Source: Paraspadella gotoi | Taxonomy: Eukaryota; Chaetognatha | NCBI GenBank assembly: GCA_051294375.1 | Contig: CM119265.1 | Coordinates: 19,519,642 to 19,583,641, forward strand | DNA: 64,000 nucleotides | Direction: 5' to 3' | Part shown: positions 46,138 to 59,692 of the stretch, piece by piece | Numbering within the stretch: the stretch's first letter is position 1 | How the letters are laid out: every line of letters starts with the position of its first letter | The notes under the pieces: model-generated | Told to the model about the DNA's origin: nothing | The model's database searches: none | The model's input: the letters and a program-made list of their open reading frames with translations, nothing else | Position numbers and translations under genes: made by a program

Positions 46138-46940
46138 GTGAGTAATTTTTTTTTCGTCACCCGGATGGGGGGGGGCGTAATCGGCGATTCATGATTATTT
46201 AAAATCTAGTCGCGGGATCTGAAGATATTTGGTAAATTTAAAAATAATTATGCGGGATAGAAAAACGGAGGAAAAAAGTCAAAACTAAGAAGAGATCATG
46301 AAGTAAGTTTTAAACAGTTTTGATTTATTTCTGACCGTTAATTATATTGATTTTAGATTTTTTGATTTTAGATTTAAGCATTAAAAAAAAATTGCAAATG
46401 ATGAAAAATATTAAACGAATGGATATTGGTAACAAAATATATTTCCAATAAATTACTAAAAATATGAGGACGAAAATAATATGTCGCTAAATGAGTTGCT
46501 TTGTTTAAAAAAATCTAACAAAAATTAAAAAGACTTAAGTTTTTTTCGGTAACAGGGTCAAAAAGGCGGAACCACAGTGCCAAAACTATATAAAAAAGTA
46601 TGTTCACTCATGCTTAATTTACTTTTTGAATAATTTTTCTTAACCCTTTTGTCTCTACGTCTAACGCTTTTTAAATCAGCGGTAAAACGGAAATAATTTA
46701 GAGCAGACACAAGAAAATTTATAATTTTTTAACTTTACTGAAATTAGTAATAAGAATTAATTGGTTAAAACTTTTTAGTTTTACTTTTAGAGAAATTTTT
46801 TGCACAATTTTTTCCGTTTTGACTAACAACAAAAAAATGTCGATTATTATGATATTAAAACTTATTATCCAAAGTATGCCATGTCAATGACAGGACATTC
46901 TGCGTCCTCGATCTAAACCGCGACAACAACAACCAACGCC

Positions 46941-49900
46941 ATGCCCGAGGAAAGGTTGTCCCCGAAGCATCCGGACTGGATCTGGCTTCAGTCCCCGGGG
47001 GAGCAGCTGATGGCCGAGAGATCGGCTCCATTTGACCCCAAGGTGATTGCTCGATTACTGAATCTAAATTGGCCTAGTAATATTTTAATTAATTTATAGT
47101 TTGGAACGACTCAATAACGTATTAACGATTACAGACGGAATGTTGGATCGCCGATCCAGACGAGGTCTATGTCCGGGGAAAAATCACCGCCGGCGGCGGA
47201 GACAAGTTCGAAGTACAAACCGCCAAAGGGGTATGTTTAATTGTTTAAATTAATAACATATGATAGTAACTAATAATTGATAACAAAAATGCAGGTTCAT
47301 TAACATCTGAGTAGGAAAAAAAATTTAGATAACGAAATACAACAATAAAAAGAAGTAAAGTCTTTACTGCTCTCTTTACTAAAGACTTTACTAAAGAGAG
47401 CAGTTTTATGATACTTAGATTTTAGTCTTTTTTTCGCTATGATTTCCTAAAAACCTTTTACCCTTTTACGCCCCATTTTTTCAGTCGTCAACCCTGACCA
47501 AAGCTGAGATTCTGGACTGCAATCCGCCCAAATTCGAGAAAGAGGAAGACATGTCCAACTTATCCATTCTCAACAAGTTAGTTTTCAGTTTACTACAAGG
47601 GGATATCATTTACGGTAACCAACGAGTCAAACCAAAATTCTTGCCTTTCTCTTTTTCAGGGCTTGCGTCCTGCACAACCTGAGGACTCGATACCAGGTCC
47701 TCCAGATCTACACCTACTCCGGTCTCTTCTGCATCTGTATCAACCCTTACAAGTGGCTCATGGTGTACACGCCCATCATGAGAGCTCATTACAGAAACAG
47801 GAGGAGGACCGACGCGCCGCCGCATCTCTACGCCGTCGCCGACGGAGCGTTGCAGCTGCTGGAGATGGGTAAGTTCGGAATTGGCGTGAGTTAAAAAGAA
47901 AGTTAAAATTAGGAACTTTATTTAGAAGAAGCACGAAGATTTAATCCTAGGTTTCGATGACAAAGCTTATTAAAGTGGTAAAGAAAGTTAAATTAAGATT
48001 GACGTGTAGTAACAAAAAATAATATTTCTGACAATGTGTCATTGAGCAACTGCATAAATAACTAGTGTTTACGCACTCTTACTTTTGTGTACAGAATCCA
48101 AGAACCAGTCATCTCTCATCACCGGCGAATCCGGCGCCGGGAAAACCGAAAACACGAAGAAGGTGCTGCAATACTACGCTCTGAACTGCGCCGATCCTAA
48201 GGTAAGTTGACTTAGTCGAATATGTTCAATTGTTTATGCATGGTTTGCCATCTTAAAAAATTATTGATAAAAATGTAATGCCATTTCTTTTCAATTATCA
48301 CTTTTGAGTCTCATTATTCGAAGACTAAAACCTCGATTCCCAGGCCGCCAAGTCCAAGGCCGACACCTCGGGAAAGATGGGTTCCCTTGAAGACCAGATC
48401 GTACAGGCCAACCCTCCTCTTGAGTCTTATGGAAACGCCAAGACCGTCAGGAACAACAACTCGTCAAGATTCGTGAGTCATTGTGATGCCATTGATTAAT
48501 CCGAATCAAACCTCACCTCAATTTCCTCCTTTCTCATTCTCAGGGAAAGTTCATCCGTATCCACTTCGGCCCGACGTCGAAGATCGCCGCCGCCGACATC
48601 GAGACTTACCTGCTGGAGAAGTCTCGCATCACCTTCCAGCTGGAAATCGAAAGGAACTACCACATCTTTTATCAATTCATGACGGACGCCTACCCTCACT
48701 ATCACGGGATGACGCTTCTGGGCGATAAGCCTCACCCTGGAGACTATTTTTTCATCAACCAGGTCAGTTGGCGGTGATCTAGAGTTAAGATGGAATTTCG
48801 AATAACGTCACCAATAAATTTAATTACTACTGCCACTTGATAAAACTTATTTTACTTTTTGTAATAAACATGACATAAAACAAAATTAGTATGACAATGA
48901 GGTTCCTTCGATCCCTAGGGGGTCTTGACTGTGGACAAAATGGACGACGCGGCAGAGATGAGGGCAACCGACGAGGCCTTTGACATCCTGGGCTTCGGCC
49001 AAGATGAGAAGGACGGCCTTTACAAGGTGAGCGAAATGAAATGAAATAATAAATAAATTGAGGATATTTATCACTTTTTCTCATCGTTAAACAAGGGCAC
49101 TATCGCCATTTGCTACCTCGGAAACCAAAAGTGGAAGATGAAGGGACGCGAGGAGCAGGCCGAGCCTGACGGAATGGAGTTCGTCTCAAGGGTACGCCTG
49201 ATTTTCATAGTCCTTGTTTTTTTTTATTCTCAAAACTTGGCAACTGTCCCTAGTAACGATTGTTTCATGGATCCAGGCAGCCGACTTGCTCGGCATCGAG
49301 GCCGATTGGTTCGTCGACACTTTCATGAAGCCCAAGTTGAAGGTCGGCAAGGACTTTGTTAAAAAGGGTCAAAACTTGGATCAGGTGCAAAGTGGTGAGA
49401 TGGATTTGTTTTTGTGATGAAATAGTCGTCGAATTCACGAAGGTTTTATGACGGCTGGTAATAAAATATGCAAGAACGTATTTTAATTTTATTATTCGGC
49501 ATCTTAATAGTGCGATTATCTCTTTAATTTTTTGCCACTTTAAAACCACTTAATAATGTATATTGTATAATGTACGTACATATTCGACATCTTTCAGGTT
49601 TCCTTCTCGGTATCCGCCACCTCCAAGTCCCTCTTCTCCAGGATGTTCGATTGGATCGTCAGAAAGGTTAACGATTCTCTCGACACGCCCAATCCGAGGA
49701 AGAACTTCATCGGCGTCTTGGACATCGCCGGTGAAAGACAAATAAATTAATAAACCGACTTAGACTTCAAAGATTGTTTATATCTTCTCTCTATGACCTT
49801 TCTTTACATCCAAAGGCTTCGAGATCTTCGAGCTCAACGTGCTGGAGCAGCTGCTCATCAACTACACCAACGAGCGCCTGCAGCAGTTCTTCAACCACCA

Positions 49901-52900
49901 CATGTTCGTCGAGGAGCAGGAAGAGTACAAGCGCGAGGGAATCCAGTGGAACTTCGTCGACTTCGGCATGGACTTGGTCGTCACCATCGAGCTCATCGAG
50001 AAGAAGATGGGCATCCTCGCCATGCTGGAGGAAGAGTGCATCGTGCCCAAGGCCACCGACAAGACTTACCTCGAGAAGCTCATGGGCAAGCACTTAGGCA
50101 AGCACAAGTCCTTCGGCAAGCCCAAGCCGGCCAAGAAGGGCAAGCCCGAGTCTCACTTCGAGATCCATCACTACGCCGGAACCGTCGGCTACAACGTCAC
50201 CGGCTGGCTTTTCAAGAACAAGGTTTGGGGGTTGCTTAACACGTTGATGTTTTAATTCTTTGATTGATTGATTTCTAGAAAAATTGATTTGTTGATTGGC
50301 TGATTCTTTGATTGACTCACCAGGATCCCGTCAACGAGGCTGTAATCGGTATATGATGGGTCAAGCCGGAAATTCCATCGTCTCTCTCGTCTTCCAAGAG
50401 AAGACCAAGAAGAAAGGCTCTTCCATGATGACCATCTCCGCCGCCCACAGGTAGGATGAACAAATATAGACCTCCCGGTTGTCAGCATGTCTGTTCGTTT
50501 GTCAGTTTGTTATTAATACGTTTATCCTTTTTATCATATTTATTTCTCTATTGCTGCGACCAGAGAGTCTCTGCACAAGTTGATGCACAACTTGCACTCG
50601 ACTCACCCTCACTTCGTGCGATGCATCATCCCCAACGAGATCAAGAAGTCTGGCTACATCGACGCTCCCCTCGTCATGCATCAGCTCAACTGCAACGGCG
50701 TGCTGGAGGGCATCCGTATTTGCATGTTGGGTCTGCCCAACAAGGTATTGGATTGACAAAAGAGGATTTACATAAAAAGAAATTGAAGTTTTTTTTTTAG
50801 TCATTTTGTTTCTCCTCGTTTTTATTTTCCTCTTATTTGATCTTATCTCTCAATCCTTTTAACCTCACAACATCAGTAACCATGGTTACTAACCATCTCC
50901 CCTGTTCCATCAAAAAGGTCCCCCACGCCGACTTCATGGTGCGCTACTCCATCGTCGCTCCCAAGATCTTCTCCGACATGAAGGACGACCCCAAGAACTG
51001 CGCCCAGAAGTCTCTGGTCCAAGCTGGCATGGACCCCGACTCTTTCCGTTGCGGCAAGACCAAGGTTTGTCTGGGAAAGTCGCAAGTATTTGCGCAAACT
51101 GGATCTTTTGTTTTGCGTTTATTAATTTCTTTCTTCCTTTCTTTCAGTTTTATCCTTTCCTTTCTCGATCTCTCGTTCCCCATTCCTCCCCCTATTCCAG
51201 ATCATGTTCCGCGCGGGTATGTTGTCCCAACTAGAGGAGATCCGCGAGGGCGCCTTGGCCAAGATCTTCGTCAAGATGCAGTGCCAGGCTCGCCGCGTGC
51301 TCGTTCACGTCAAGTACCAAGAGAAGATCGCCGAGAAGAAGGGCATCTCTTCGATCCAGAGGAATATCCGCCTTTACTACAACTGCAGGGCGAGTGGGCG
51401 GGGACAGTGGGCGTGGAAGGGTTGGTGGAGGAACGGTTAGAGAAAGCGTTTTTTTTAAAGGGCTTTTCACAATTTTGTTTCGCGCGTAAAACTTTTGAAG
51501 TCTTAATAGTGGACATCTCAATCAATGAAATCAATCAAATGAATAAAATGAATAAAATCAATTTTAAATCAAATAAAATCAATTAAATCAATCAAATCAA
51601 TCTTAAAGAAAGGCTTTCCAAACGTCCTTCTTTTTCCCCACCTACTAATTTCAGGACTGGTCTGGTACAAGTTCTACACCATGATCAAGGGTGAGCTCAG
51701 TGTTCTCAAGAAGAAGCAGGCGGAGGAGGAGCGTCGCAAGCAGATGGCGAAGGCCTGGCTAAGTTCAGGCTATCCTGGCTCAGGCGGCGGCAGAGCGCGA
51801 GGCGGCCCAGGTTTATAGAGTTGATACATCTAATTGTTTTGGAAAACGGAAACTATCATCTTGTATTTTACAGTAGGATGCACATTTAACCTTGAGAGAG
51901 GTGTCTATAACAGGTTTTGCTCAATTCTCCTATATAATATTATGTACTGCCCAAATATAAAATTACTTTAAACTACACAAGTTGTTCATTTGATACATTA
52001 TTTTCTTATAACTTCATAATATTTTATATAAGTAATCATTGTGAGAAATAAAGTAATATTTTTTTATACACAACGGACGTTTAATTTTAATTTCCTGTCT
52101 TTATTGATTAATTAGTTTTACCAGGTAACGAACCAACCTTGGAATAAATAAAAAAACAAAAGGCCAACTCAAATCAACCACCCCCCCCAATTCCAAGGCG
52201 CCACGACGCTTCCGAGCCACATCGAGACCAAGGATGCCTACATGGCGAATACGCCCGGCACGCAGCGGATGAAATCAGGGCCGCCGAGGCCGCCGCAGAG
52301 TCCGCCGCTTCTTACCTGGCCAGCGTCACTTCCTCCATCGACAACGAGAGGCGAGTTGTGAAAGGGCGTGGCTTGTTGTTGTTCGTATGGGGAGCAACGG
52401 TTGGAAAGGTAAGGTGATGTAAATGGCAGATCGTCTTGGCGTTCAAGCCACTCTTCAATCTTCATCGACATGCAACTTCTCAATAACTTCTAACTCCCCC
52501 TCTCCGCTCTCTTTTTCTACAGGTCAAGCCTCAAGAGCCAGATTCAGAATTCGAAGGCATCGCTGACGAAGAACAAGGAAGAGGTCTCCCGGGAGCTCTC
52601 CGCGATGAAGGCTAAGCTGGAGACGTCCTCAGGCGGTGAGTTTCGACACTTTTTTGACAAATTCTTTTGATCATTTTCTTTTTTTTTTCTACCAGAGGAT
52701 CTGAGACAGATATTTTTTGCATAATTTTTATTTTCACGCTTGATCCCAAATATCTTTTTTCGTCGACACATTGAGTTTTCTTCGTATCTCGCACATTAAC
52801 CTCTCCCTCTTTGCTCGCATTCTAACAACCCAACTCCCTCGTTCGCATCCACAGGATACCAGAAGCTGAAGACGAAAGCGATCGCTCTGGAGGCTGAGAA

Positions 52901-54164
52901 GACGGCGATGAAGGGCAACATCGAGGTCATTGGCGACTCCATCGCGTCCCTGGACAAGAAGGCGTCCGCTCTGCTCGTCGAGAAGCGCGAGATGTGGTCC
53001 ACCATTTCGGTGAGTTGAGAAAATTAGTTCATAATTAGTTAATAGTTATATATACAACGTATATTATAACATGTCAGTTATGGATTTAAACAGGATGAGT
53101 AGGCCGTAGACTAATGCGCGACTAGGAAAATAGTTTAGTTTTTTTTTTAAATGCAAGTTGATTTCTTTTTATCTACGTTCAATGCTTGGTTCTTACTCTT
53201 GCTGCACGATTATTTATTATCTGAACAAAGGGGACAAAGGGTTTTTCTTTTATTGGACAATATACGCATGCTCGCGATAGAATTTACTCAGATTTGAGAC
53301 TTTTCTCTTTTGCAGATAATCTCGGTTTGCTGTTTAAATTAAATGCTGACATTATCCTTGAAAGATAAAACAGGTTTCAGTTTGGTAAGAACCAGGCATA
53401 GAGCCAAAATAAATTTGAGTTAGGATGATATGAAATCTGTTTTATCGAAATTATTATTTTTATTAAAAAAAAAAAAGGAAAAAATTGTTGAGACATAAAA
53501 GTTGTGGTTTTTCAGACGATTAAGATTACCACCTCCAACCACCAATCTTTTCTTCGCCTTTAAACGTTAGGTAATAAGAGTCAAAACATTGTTAAACTGT
53601 TGAAGTGAGCTTGACATATAGGTTTTAATAGATCAAGTAACGTTTTATTTTTTTAAATTTAATTTCGTAAACGGTTGCAGCAAAAGTAATGGACCAAGTC
53701 AAGAAAATGCTAGATTAATAATAAAAGGGAAAGGAAGGGAACTAATATAGCATTACGGCTTACTCACCAAATAGTTACTTGATCTAAAAAAAAACCATGT
53801 TCCTGAATGTTTGGTATTGTTAATGTTTGTGTTTAATTAAACATTTTTTTTGCCCTTAATGATGTGTAGATTTATTAAGCAAACCAATGAACAATTATTT
53901 ACCAGACCATCCAATCCGACATTACTACTTCCCTGGCAAGAGCATCTTACCTCGAGAAAGAAGGATTTCAAGTGAGTCACCGTTTTGAGAGTTCGGACTT
54001 AAATTGTAATATTATGAATTGAAAAAAAGATTTACAAAATTCAAATGGCATTAACGTGATACGTTAATCGACAGGTCGACCCCGAAAACGTCGGCGCTTT
54101 GGTGAAGATGCATTACAAGCTTCACTCTTACGTCACCTACAAGCTCAAGAAAGGGAAGAAGTAA
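46941..54164 (+). CDS. Class II myosin heavy chain with short tail
   Basis: Coding exons: 46,941-47,042; 47,135-47,230; 47,485-47,576; 47,660-47,868; 48,095-48,201; 48,344-48,472; 48,544-48,762; 48,919-49,026; 49,096-49,191; 49,277-49,384; 49,598-49,730; 49,816-50,222; 50,324-50,450; 50,564-50,744; 50,918-51,064; 51,201-51,393; 51,655-51,810; about 52,192-52,350; 52,523-52,635; 52,855-53,009; 53,906-53,971; 54,075-54,164. Phases agree except at three indel sites. The motor has P-loop GESGAGKT (exon 5), switch I NNNSSRFGK (exons 6-7), switch [13 protein letters not shown] (exons 11-12), relay [17 protein letters not shown] and actin-binding [13 protein letters not shown]. An IQ-like lever follows (exon 16), then [15 protein letters not shown] where muscle myosins have the W-x-W head-rod turn. 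The rod is only about 200-250 residues of Ala/Glu/Lys-rich coiled coil, ending [13 protein letters not shown]. Total is about 1,060 residues against about 1,940 in muscle myosin. Myosin II drives actin-based contraction. A rod this short would not be expected to build normal thick filaments. Indels are in exons 13, 17 and 18. Confidence 0.93.
50345..50356 (+). other. Frameshift in myosin exon 13
   Basis: The frame DPVNEAVIG ends at 50,350. The following frame, [17 protein letters not shown], starts at 50,353, so two bases are extra or one is missing, and uncorrected reading meets TGA at 50,354. Both sides are well-conserved motor sequence and the flanking splice phases are correct. This looks like an assembly indel, not a broken gene. 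Confidence 0.85.
52351..52522 (+). other. GC-AG intron in the myosin tail
   Basis: The exon ends [11 protein letters not shown] with donor GC (AG/GCGAGT). Only this donor joins the next exon ([20 protein letters not shown]) in an open frame, because the nearby GT at 52,355 leads to a stop. GC-AG introns are a small known minority class. Confidence 0.6.
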
Positions 54165-54522
54165 ACCAATCACCGTGGTCTGAAAAAAATATTTATTAGA
54201 TGATGCGGCGAAAATTACGAACCAAGAAAAGGAGCAAAAGACCCACGATTTTCGGAAATGACATATTTTATACTCTCTGTTCGATAGTTTTATTTATTTT
54301 TCACGAAACTTACCCTTGATTTGTACAATTTTCTAAACGTACCGACGAACGAAGTCCCGTGACTTCTCGATCGTCGATCTTTGTTATCAACGTTACATTT
54401 TACAATCATGACTAGTCACTCGTTTTTTTGAATTATGTTTCCACTCGTTTCGTTTTCGATACCGAAAAAAAAAGAAATCTGTTTGATGCTCAATTATTTA
54501 TACTTATTTATAAATTTATTTA

Positions 54523-54542
54523 AATAAATCGAAAGCAATAAA
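54523..54542 (+). terminator. Polyadenylation signals of the myosin gene
   Basis: AATAAA at 54,523-54,528 and again at 54,537-54,542, about 360 bases after the stop. They are followed by a T-rich and GT-rich stretch, as expected for 3' end formation. Confidence 0.7.
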
Positions 54543-56201
54543 AAATTTCTTCCTTGAGTTTTTGTTTTGTTTTGAGGGAGCGAAGGAGGTTGAGATAAAA
54601 AATATCATTATTTTGAACGAATCTGATATCATGAAATGACATGTGAGAATAGAACTACTTACTATTGCCCAAAACACCATGCCAACACGGTTCGCTCTTT
54701 CACCACAAAATCATCAGAACTTGTTAAAACTCGAGAACGAGGGTAATCTTCGAATCTCCTTTGCATAAGAATCTCCCCGCGGGTGTGAAACGTAAAACTC
54801 CACGCCCTTTCTTTGATAGATTTGATTGATCTGCAAGAATCACGCCTTTATTCTACGTTTGTAGGTACGTTTGCTTTGGAGCGATCAATGTACATAGTCG
54901 ATATAACTTATATATGCAATTAAAACTTGAACAAATACTTGAAAGTGACAAAGCCATCACATTAAATCTTCGTTCCGATCATTGACGAAGTTGTCTTACT
55001 ATTCCTTTCCTTTGCGATCCAGCGATTATTTTTTTCAACGAGCCTTGATTAGTTCGACAATGGAATCGTCCTAGAGACCAAGCGTGCGTGCGAAGAACCG
55101 CGAGTACGTGCGAGGAACCGTTCACGCGCGCGAGTCTTTGCGGATTAACACGTTTTACGAGTTTCACGCGCGCGCATTATGCATGCGGAGGCGGGCAAAG
55201 GAGGAGTTGGAAGGGGATGGAAAATGAGAGTTGCGAGTTCGGAGATGGAAAGAGATGGAAAGGAGATTAAAGATGGTGGGAAGAGATGGAAGGAGGGAAC
55301 AGATGGAAGAGATGGAAGGTAAAAGATAACAGATTAAAAACTCTGAACAAGGTTAGAGATGGTGGAAAAGAGGGAAAGTTTTGCATTTAAGGAGAGAGAT
55401 GTAATTAATAAAATTTAAACAGAAAGAGAAAGAGAAAAAACGGATGAATTTACAAGCGCACAATTTGGAAACAGTCTGAAAGAAAGATTAGAAGAAAAAA
55501 AACCCCCATTCCATCCCTACTAAGAAAGGCAGGAGACGGATGGGGGGGGGGAGAGAGGGGAAGAGCGGAAGAGAGTTCGAGTCTCTAGATTCGAAGTGGA
55601 GGGAAAGAGGATCAGGTCAGTCCGTTTTCTTCCTTTTCATTTGACGCTCCAACGATTTCGTCTCTCTGGATCCCGGGGAAACTCGGCGGAACGGGGAGAA
55701 AGTTCTGACCGACGTTGCCAGGGTGATTGATCACGCATCGCAGACCCAAACCTCATTAATGGGTTATGGCGTCTGGCAACTAACTCGAGCCGAGTCTCGA
55801 AAGGAAAAAAAAATATTTTGATAGTGTTTTAAAATGATAAAATAAGTAACGGTCGTAGTTTAAAAGTAGTGAATAAGTTCCGAGAGAGAGAAAATGGTCA
55901 TTGCTAATGGTATTATTAATGTGACTTTAATTTTTTATTTCATTGTGACAAAGATTTTTTGAAATTTTAGATTTGAAATTTGAATTTTGACATGCATCGA
56001 AATATACAATATTACAGTATAAATTCGATCGTACTTTTTTGTTGATTTCGGAAATTGTGTCAATATTTTTATTCATCCTTTCAAATGATTTTAAGATTAT
56101 AATTGTTTCTGATATCGAAGTGAATATTACTCCATAAACATCACCACGATTCAACGATGTCAAAACAACTGGAGAAACGAATTTCTTGCAAATATTTTCT
56201 T

Positions 56202-56211
56202 NNNNNNNNNN
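56202..56211. other. Assembly gap, 10 N
   Basis: Ten-base placeholder gap about 80 bases before a long CT tract. Confidence 0.99.
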
Positions 56212-56292
56212 TCTCCTCCATTTTCCTTTCAAACTCCCCCGCCAGACGATTTTTTCTTTCATAATTCCCAAAACACCATTTTCATTCTCATC

Positions 56293-56313
56293 CCTCTCTC
56301 TCTCTCTCTCTTT

Positions 56314-56403
<90 letters not shown>
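56293..56403. repeat. (CT)n microsatellite
   Basis: CT repeats of about 110 bases with three TT or GT interruptions. Confidence 0.95.
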
Positions 56404-56405
<2 letters not shown>

Positions 56406-56708
56406 AGCGGCCACCAAGCGCAGAATTTTCTCTCACTTTGTTGCCTCTCAAGCATTTTTCCGCCCGGGAAAACTTGCTATTGGATCCGCACCATCAGATG
56501 CGGAATTCTTTGGTACCACGAGATCCAGAATTCATGGTATCATCACCATGAGACGCGAAACAGTTGGATCAGCATGAAACATAGAGCACTTTTGAGTAAC
56601 GCCTTAAAACGTAACCAACACTTTTGTGCATGTTGATGAATATTTGAATTATGTCGTTTTAAAATTTAAATTTGTTTAAGTGAGTCACTTTATTTGCCAT
56701 TTTATTTA

Positions 56709-56710
<2 letters not shown>

Positions 56711-56741
<31 letters not shown>

Positions 56742-56742
56742 G

Positions 56743-56800
<58 letters not shown>
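56711..56800. repeat. (TCA)n microsatellite
   Basis: About 30 TCA units with one CGT change. A (TCG/TTG) triplet run follows at 56,833-56,885. Confidence 0.95.
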
Positions 56801-58982
56801 AACGGAATCGTCAGATTTTAATGATTCATTTGACGTCTTCGTCGTTGTCGTCGTTGTCGTCGTTGTCGTCTTCGTTCTCTTCGTTCCCTTTTTTCACTTT
56901 TTTTCATCGATATCTGGATTTGATAATCTCTGTAAGTCAGTCAAATCAGTCAGTTATTCTCACGAATTCAAATTTTGACTTAAATATTATCATGTTTTTT
57001 TTTCACGAAAGAATTATAACATTTATATAATAACGGTTACGAAAATCCCCCGACTTCTCTTTTAAACTAAGTCGATGAAATACGAAATTATTTAATACTG
57101 AATATAATTAATTAGACTTTTCTTCTTATCATCGAAAGGACACATCTCTCTTGTTTTCTTCTGTTTTCTTCTTTCATCAATCTATCTATAATTTATCCCC
57201 TCTACATTTGTTTTATTTCATTTTTCCGGTTTTTTTTCCACGATGCAATGAATCATGAAACGTTATGGCCTCTGATGGTCAAAGCGAAAACGAGTCTTCT
57301 TCATCTTTATCGTTCGGACAACAAACCTTATGGCGCCGTTTGCGCGGCGATGCGTGCCACCGTTCTTGCTACGCTAATGGGCGCGCTTCTTGCCACGTAG
57401 CTGTCGTAGCTTGGAGCGTTATGGAGATTTTTACAGTTACTACTAACAATATACCTTCCTTTGCATTTTCGCTGTAGCTTCGTTGGTGAAACTGAATAAT
57501 GACACTAGTTTTTTTATTAATAACAAAAACGATATTAATATAATTGAATACAAAAGACAGATACGTTATCATTTTTTTCTTTGAAGGAAAGGTGAACCGG
57601 ATTTCTAAACGAATAAGACTCATCATTTTAAAATAAAATACACGATTCCTCGTTTTATGGCAACTAAGATCATAATTTAACCAACTTTCGACAAAAAATC
57701 TCATTGAGCCTCAATTTCAGGGATCTTTTTCTAACCTTCGTAAAACGATGGATATTTTTTTTTTAAATTTAAGCGGGTAACAAAAAATCTTTATGTCTTA
57801 ACAAATTAAATAGTTTTAAACACTGCAATATGCAAAAAGAATTTCGAGTTCCAAATTTTTAAACACAGCAAGCGGAAGAAAAGTAATTTAAATAAACGAC
57901 TTTAAATAGGTATACTTAGTTCACAAAGACGTAACTATTTTTTGAGCTTAAAAAAAAATAAATCTTGTACGTAATTAAGTTATAATTGCTTTATTCTCCC
58001 CTTTTTTTCATACCTTGGGATTGATTTCTCTTTTTATTTAACTCACTTTTTATTCTACTCACTTCATTCTTACCCTGAACGATGATCTGTCAAATAAGAT
58101 CGAAATATTGGTTTTCTATAAAAGAAAAAAAAATACTGCACTTGATCCCAAATTCGACGTTTTCTTAATCATAAATCAAATCTTATTTTCATCTTATTTT
58201 ATTACTATATTCTATGTAATTACATAATTCTTCCGCTTTCTCTACATTTTATTTCCGTTCTTGTCGTTTGCTCCTTCCCCTTTTGCTCCTCATCCTCTCT
58301 CTCTCTCCAAAAGGCAAAACTCGTTCTTCGTCTTTTCCAAACGCTAATCGAGTTTAGGCTGATTTATTTTTTTCCTATTTTTAGAATCGACACGAGCGAA
58401 AAAAAAAAAATTAAAAAAGGATTAAATATATCAACGGAAAAAAGATTCGGCGCCATCTTGAGAGAGACGCTCTTTTAAGAGATTTGCCAGAGTATAACGA
58501 ATTTAATTTGTGGCAATTAAACTAAAAGCGCGCTCGATGCAGCGGCCTTTTAGCTGTACCTTCCAACTTCGTTTAAGTTTAATACTTTCCTTTAATTTCT
58601 TAGCGACTCTCTCTCTCTCTTTCTCTCTCTGTCTCTCTCTTTCTCTCCTCTCTCTGTTCTGTCTTCTGTCTCTGTCTACTCTCTCTCTCTCTGCCTCTCT
58701 CTCTCTTTCTCTCTCAGGTCATCTCTCTCTCTCTCTCTCTACTCGGTCTCTCCTCGTCTCTATTCTCGTCCTCGATCGCAGTTCCCTGTCCTGGCCTCTC
58801 CATCCCCTCCTTCTATCCTCTTTCCATCCCCTCTTCCAAATATGGTTTTCTCTCATCCTCTTCCAACTTCCGGTTATTTTCGCGCCATGGAAACGAGTGA
58901 CGCCAGTCGGATCCCAGAGTTGAATTGCTAGAACTTCGGATGGAACCAATGGAACTTTTCTAGCTTTTCTGATTTTTGACGA

Positions 58983-59188
58983 NNNNNNNNNNNNNNNNNN
59001 NNNNNNNNNNNNNNNNNNNNNNNNNNNNNNNNNNNNNNNNNNNNNNNNNNNNNNNNNNNNNNNNNNNNNNNNNNNNNNNNNNNNNNNNNNNNNNNNNNNN
59101 NNNNNNNNNNNNNNNNNNNNNNNNNNNNNNNNNNNNNNNNNNNNNNNNNNNNNNNNNNNNNNNNNNNNNNNNNNNNNNNNNNNNNNNN
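58983..59188. other. Assembly gap, 206 N
   Basis: Sized gap that ends inside a GA tract, probably the cause of the break. Confidence 0.99.
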
Positions 59189-59536
59189 AGAGAGAGAGAG
59201 AGATTAAGCGAAAGAAAAAGATAGAGAGAGAGAGCGTGACGCGGAAATTGGCTGGGGACCCCGGAAGCCCCGATTCCGTATGATAAAAGGGGGAAAATGA
59301 AGGCAGAATCCGAGGCCGACAGTTTTACGGCGAACGGGCGGACGATGGCGGGGAAAATCTCGGTCGGTTGTCGGGCAAAGGTCGGAATATTGTCGGGCAA
59401 ATATACGAAACGAACGGGATTTCTTGCTCGCCCTTCCGTAGAAACGTGGTTAGTGTAGTTGTTGTTTACTCACTTTTATTTTCCCCGATGCGTTTATGTT
59501 CTTTTTCCCTTAACGCTTTGTTTGCCGCCCGGCGTG

Positions 59537-59561
59537 NNNNNNNNNNNNNNNNNNNNNNNNN
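59537..59561. other. Assembly gap, 25 N
   Basis: Placeholder gap immediately before an interrupted CT tract (59,569-59,705). Confidence 0.99.
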
Positions 59562-59661
59562 CCACGGACTCTCTCTCTCTCTTTCTTTTCTCTCTCTCTC
59601 TCTCCTCTCTCTCGTCTCTCTCTTATCTCTCTCTCTTCTCTCCTCTCTCTCTCTGTCTCTG

Positions 59662-59692
<31 letters not shown>

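Noticed and set aside
57265-57477. 70-codon frame MASDGQSENESSSS
   Set aside because: Short, no domain, with an internal short direct repeat that explains much of it.
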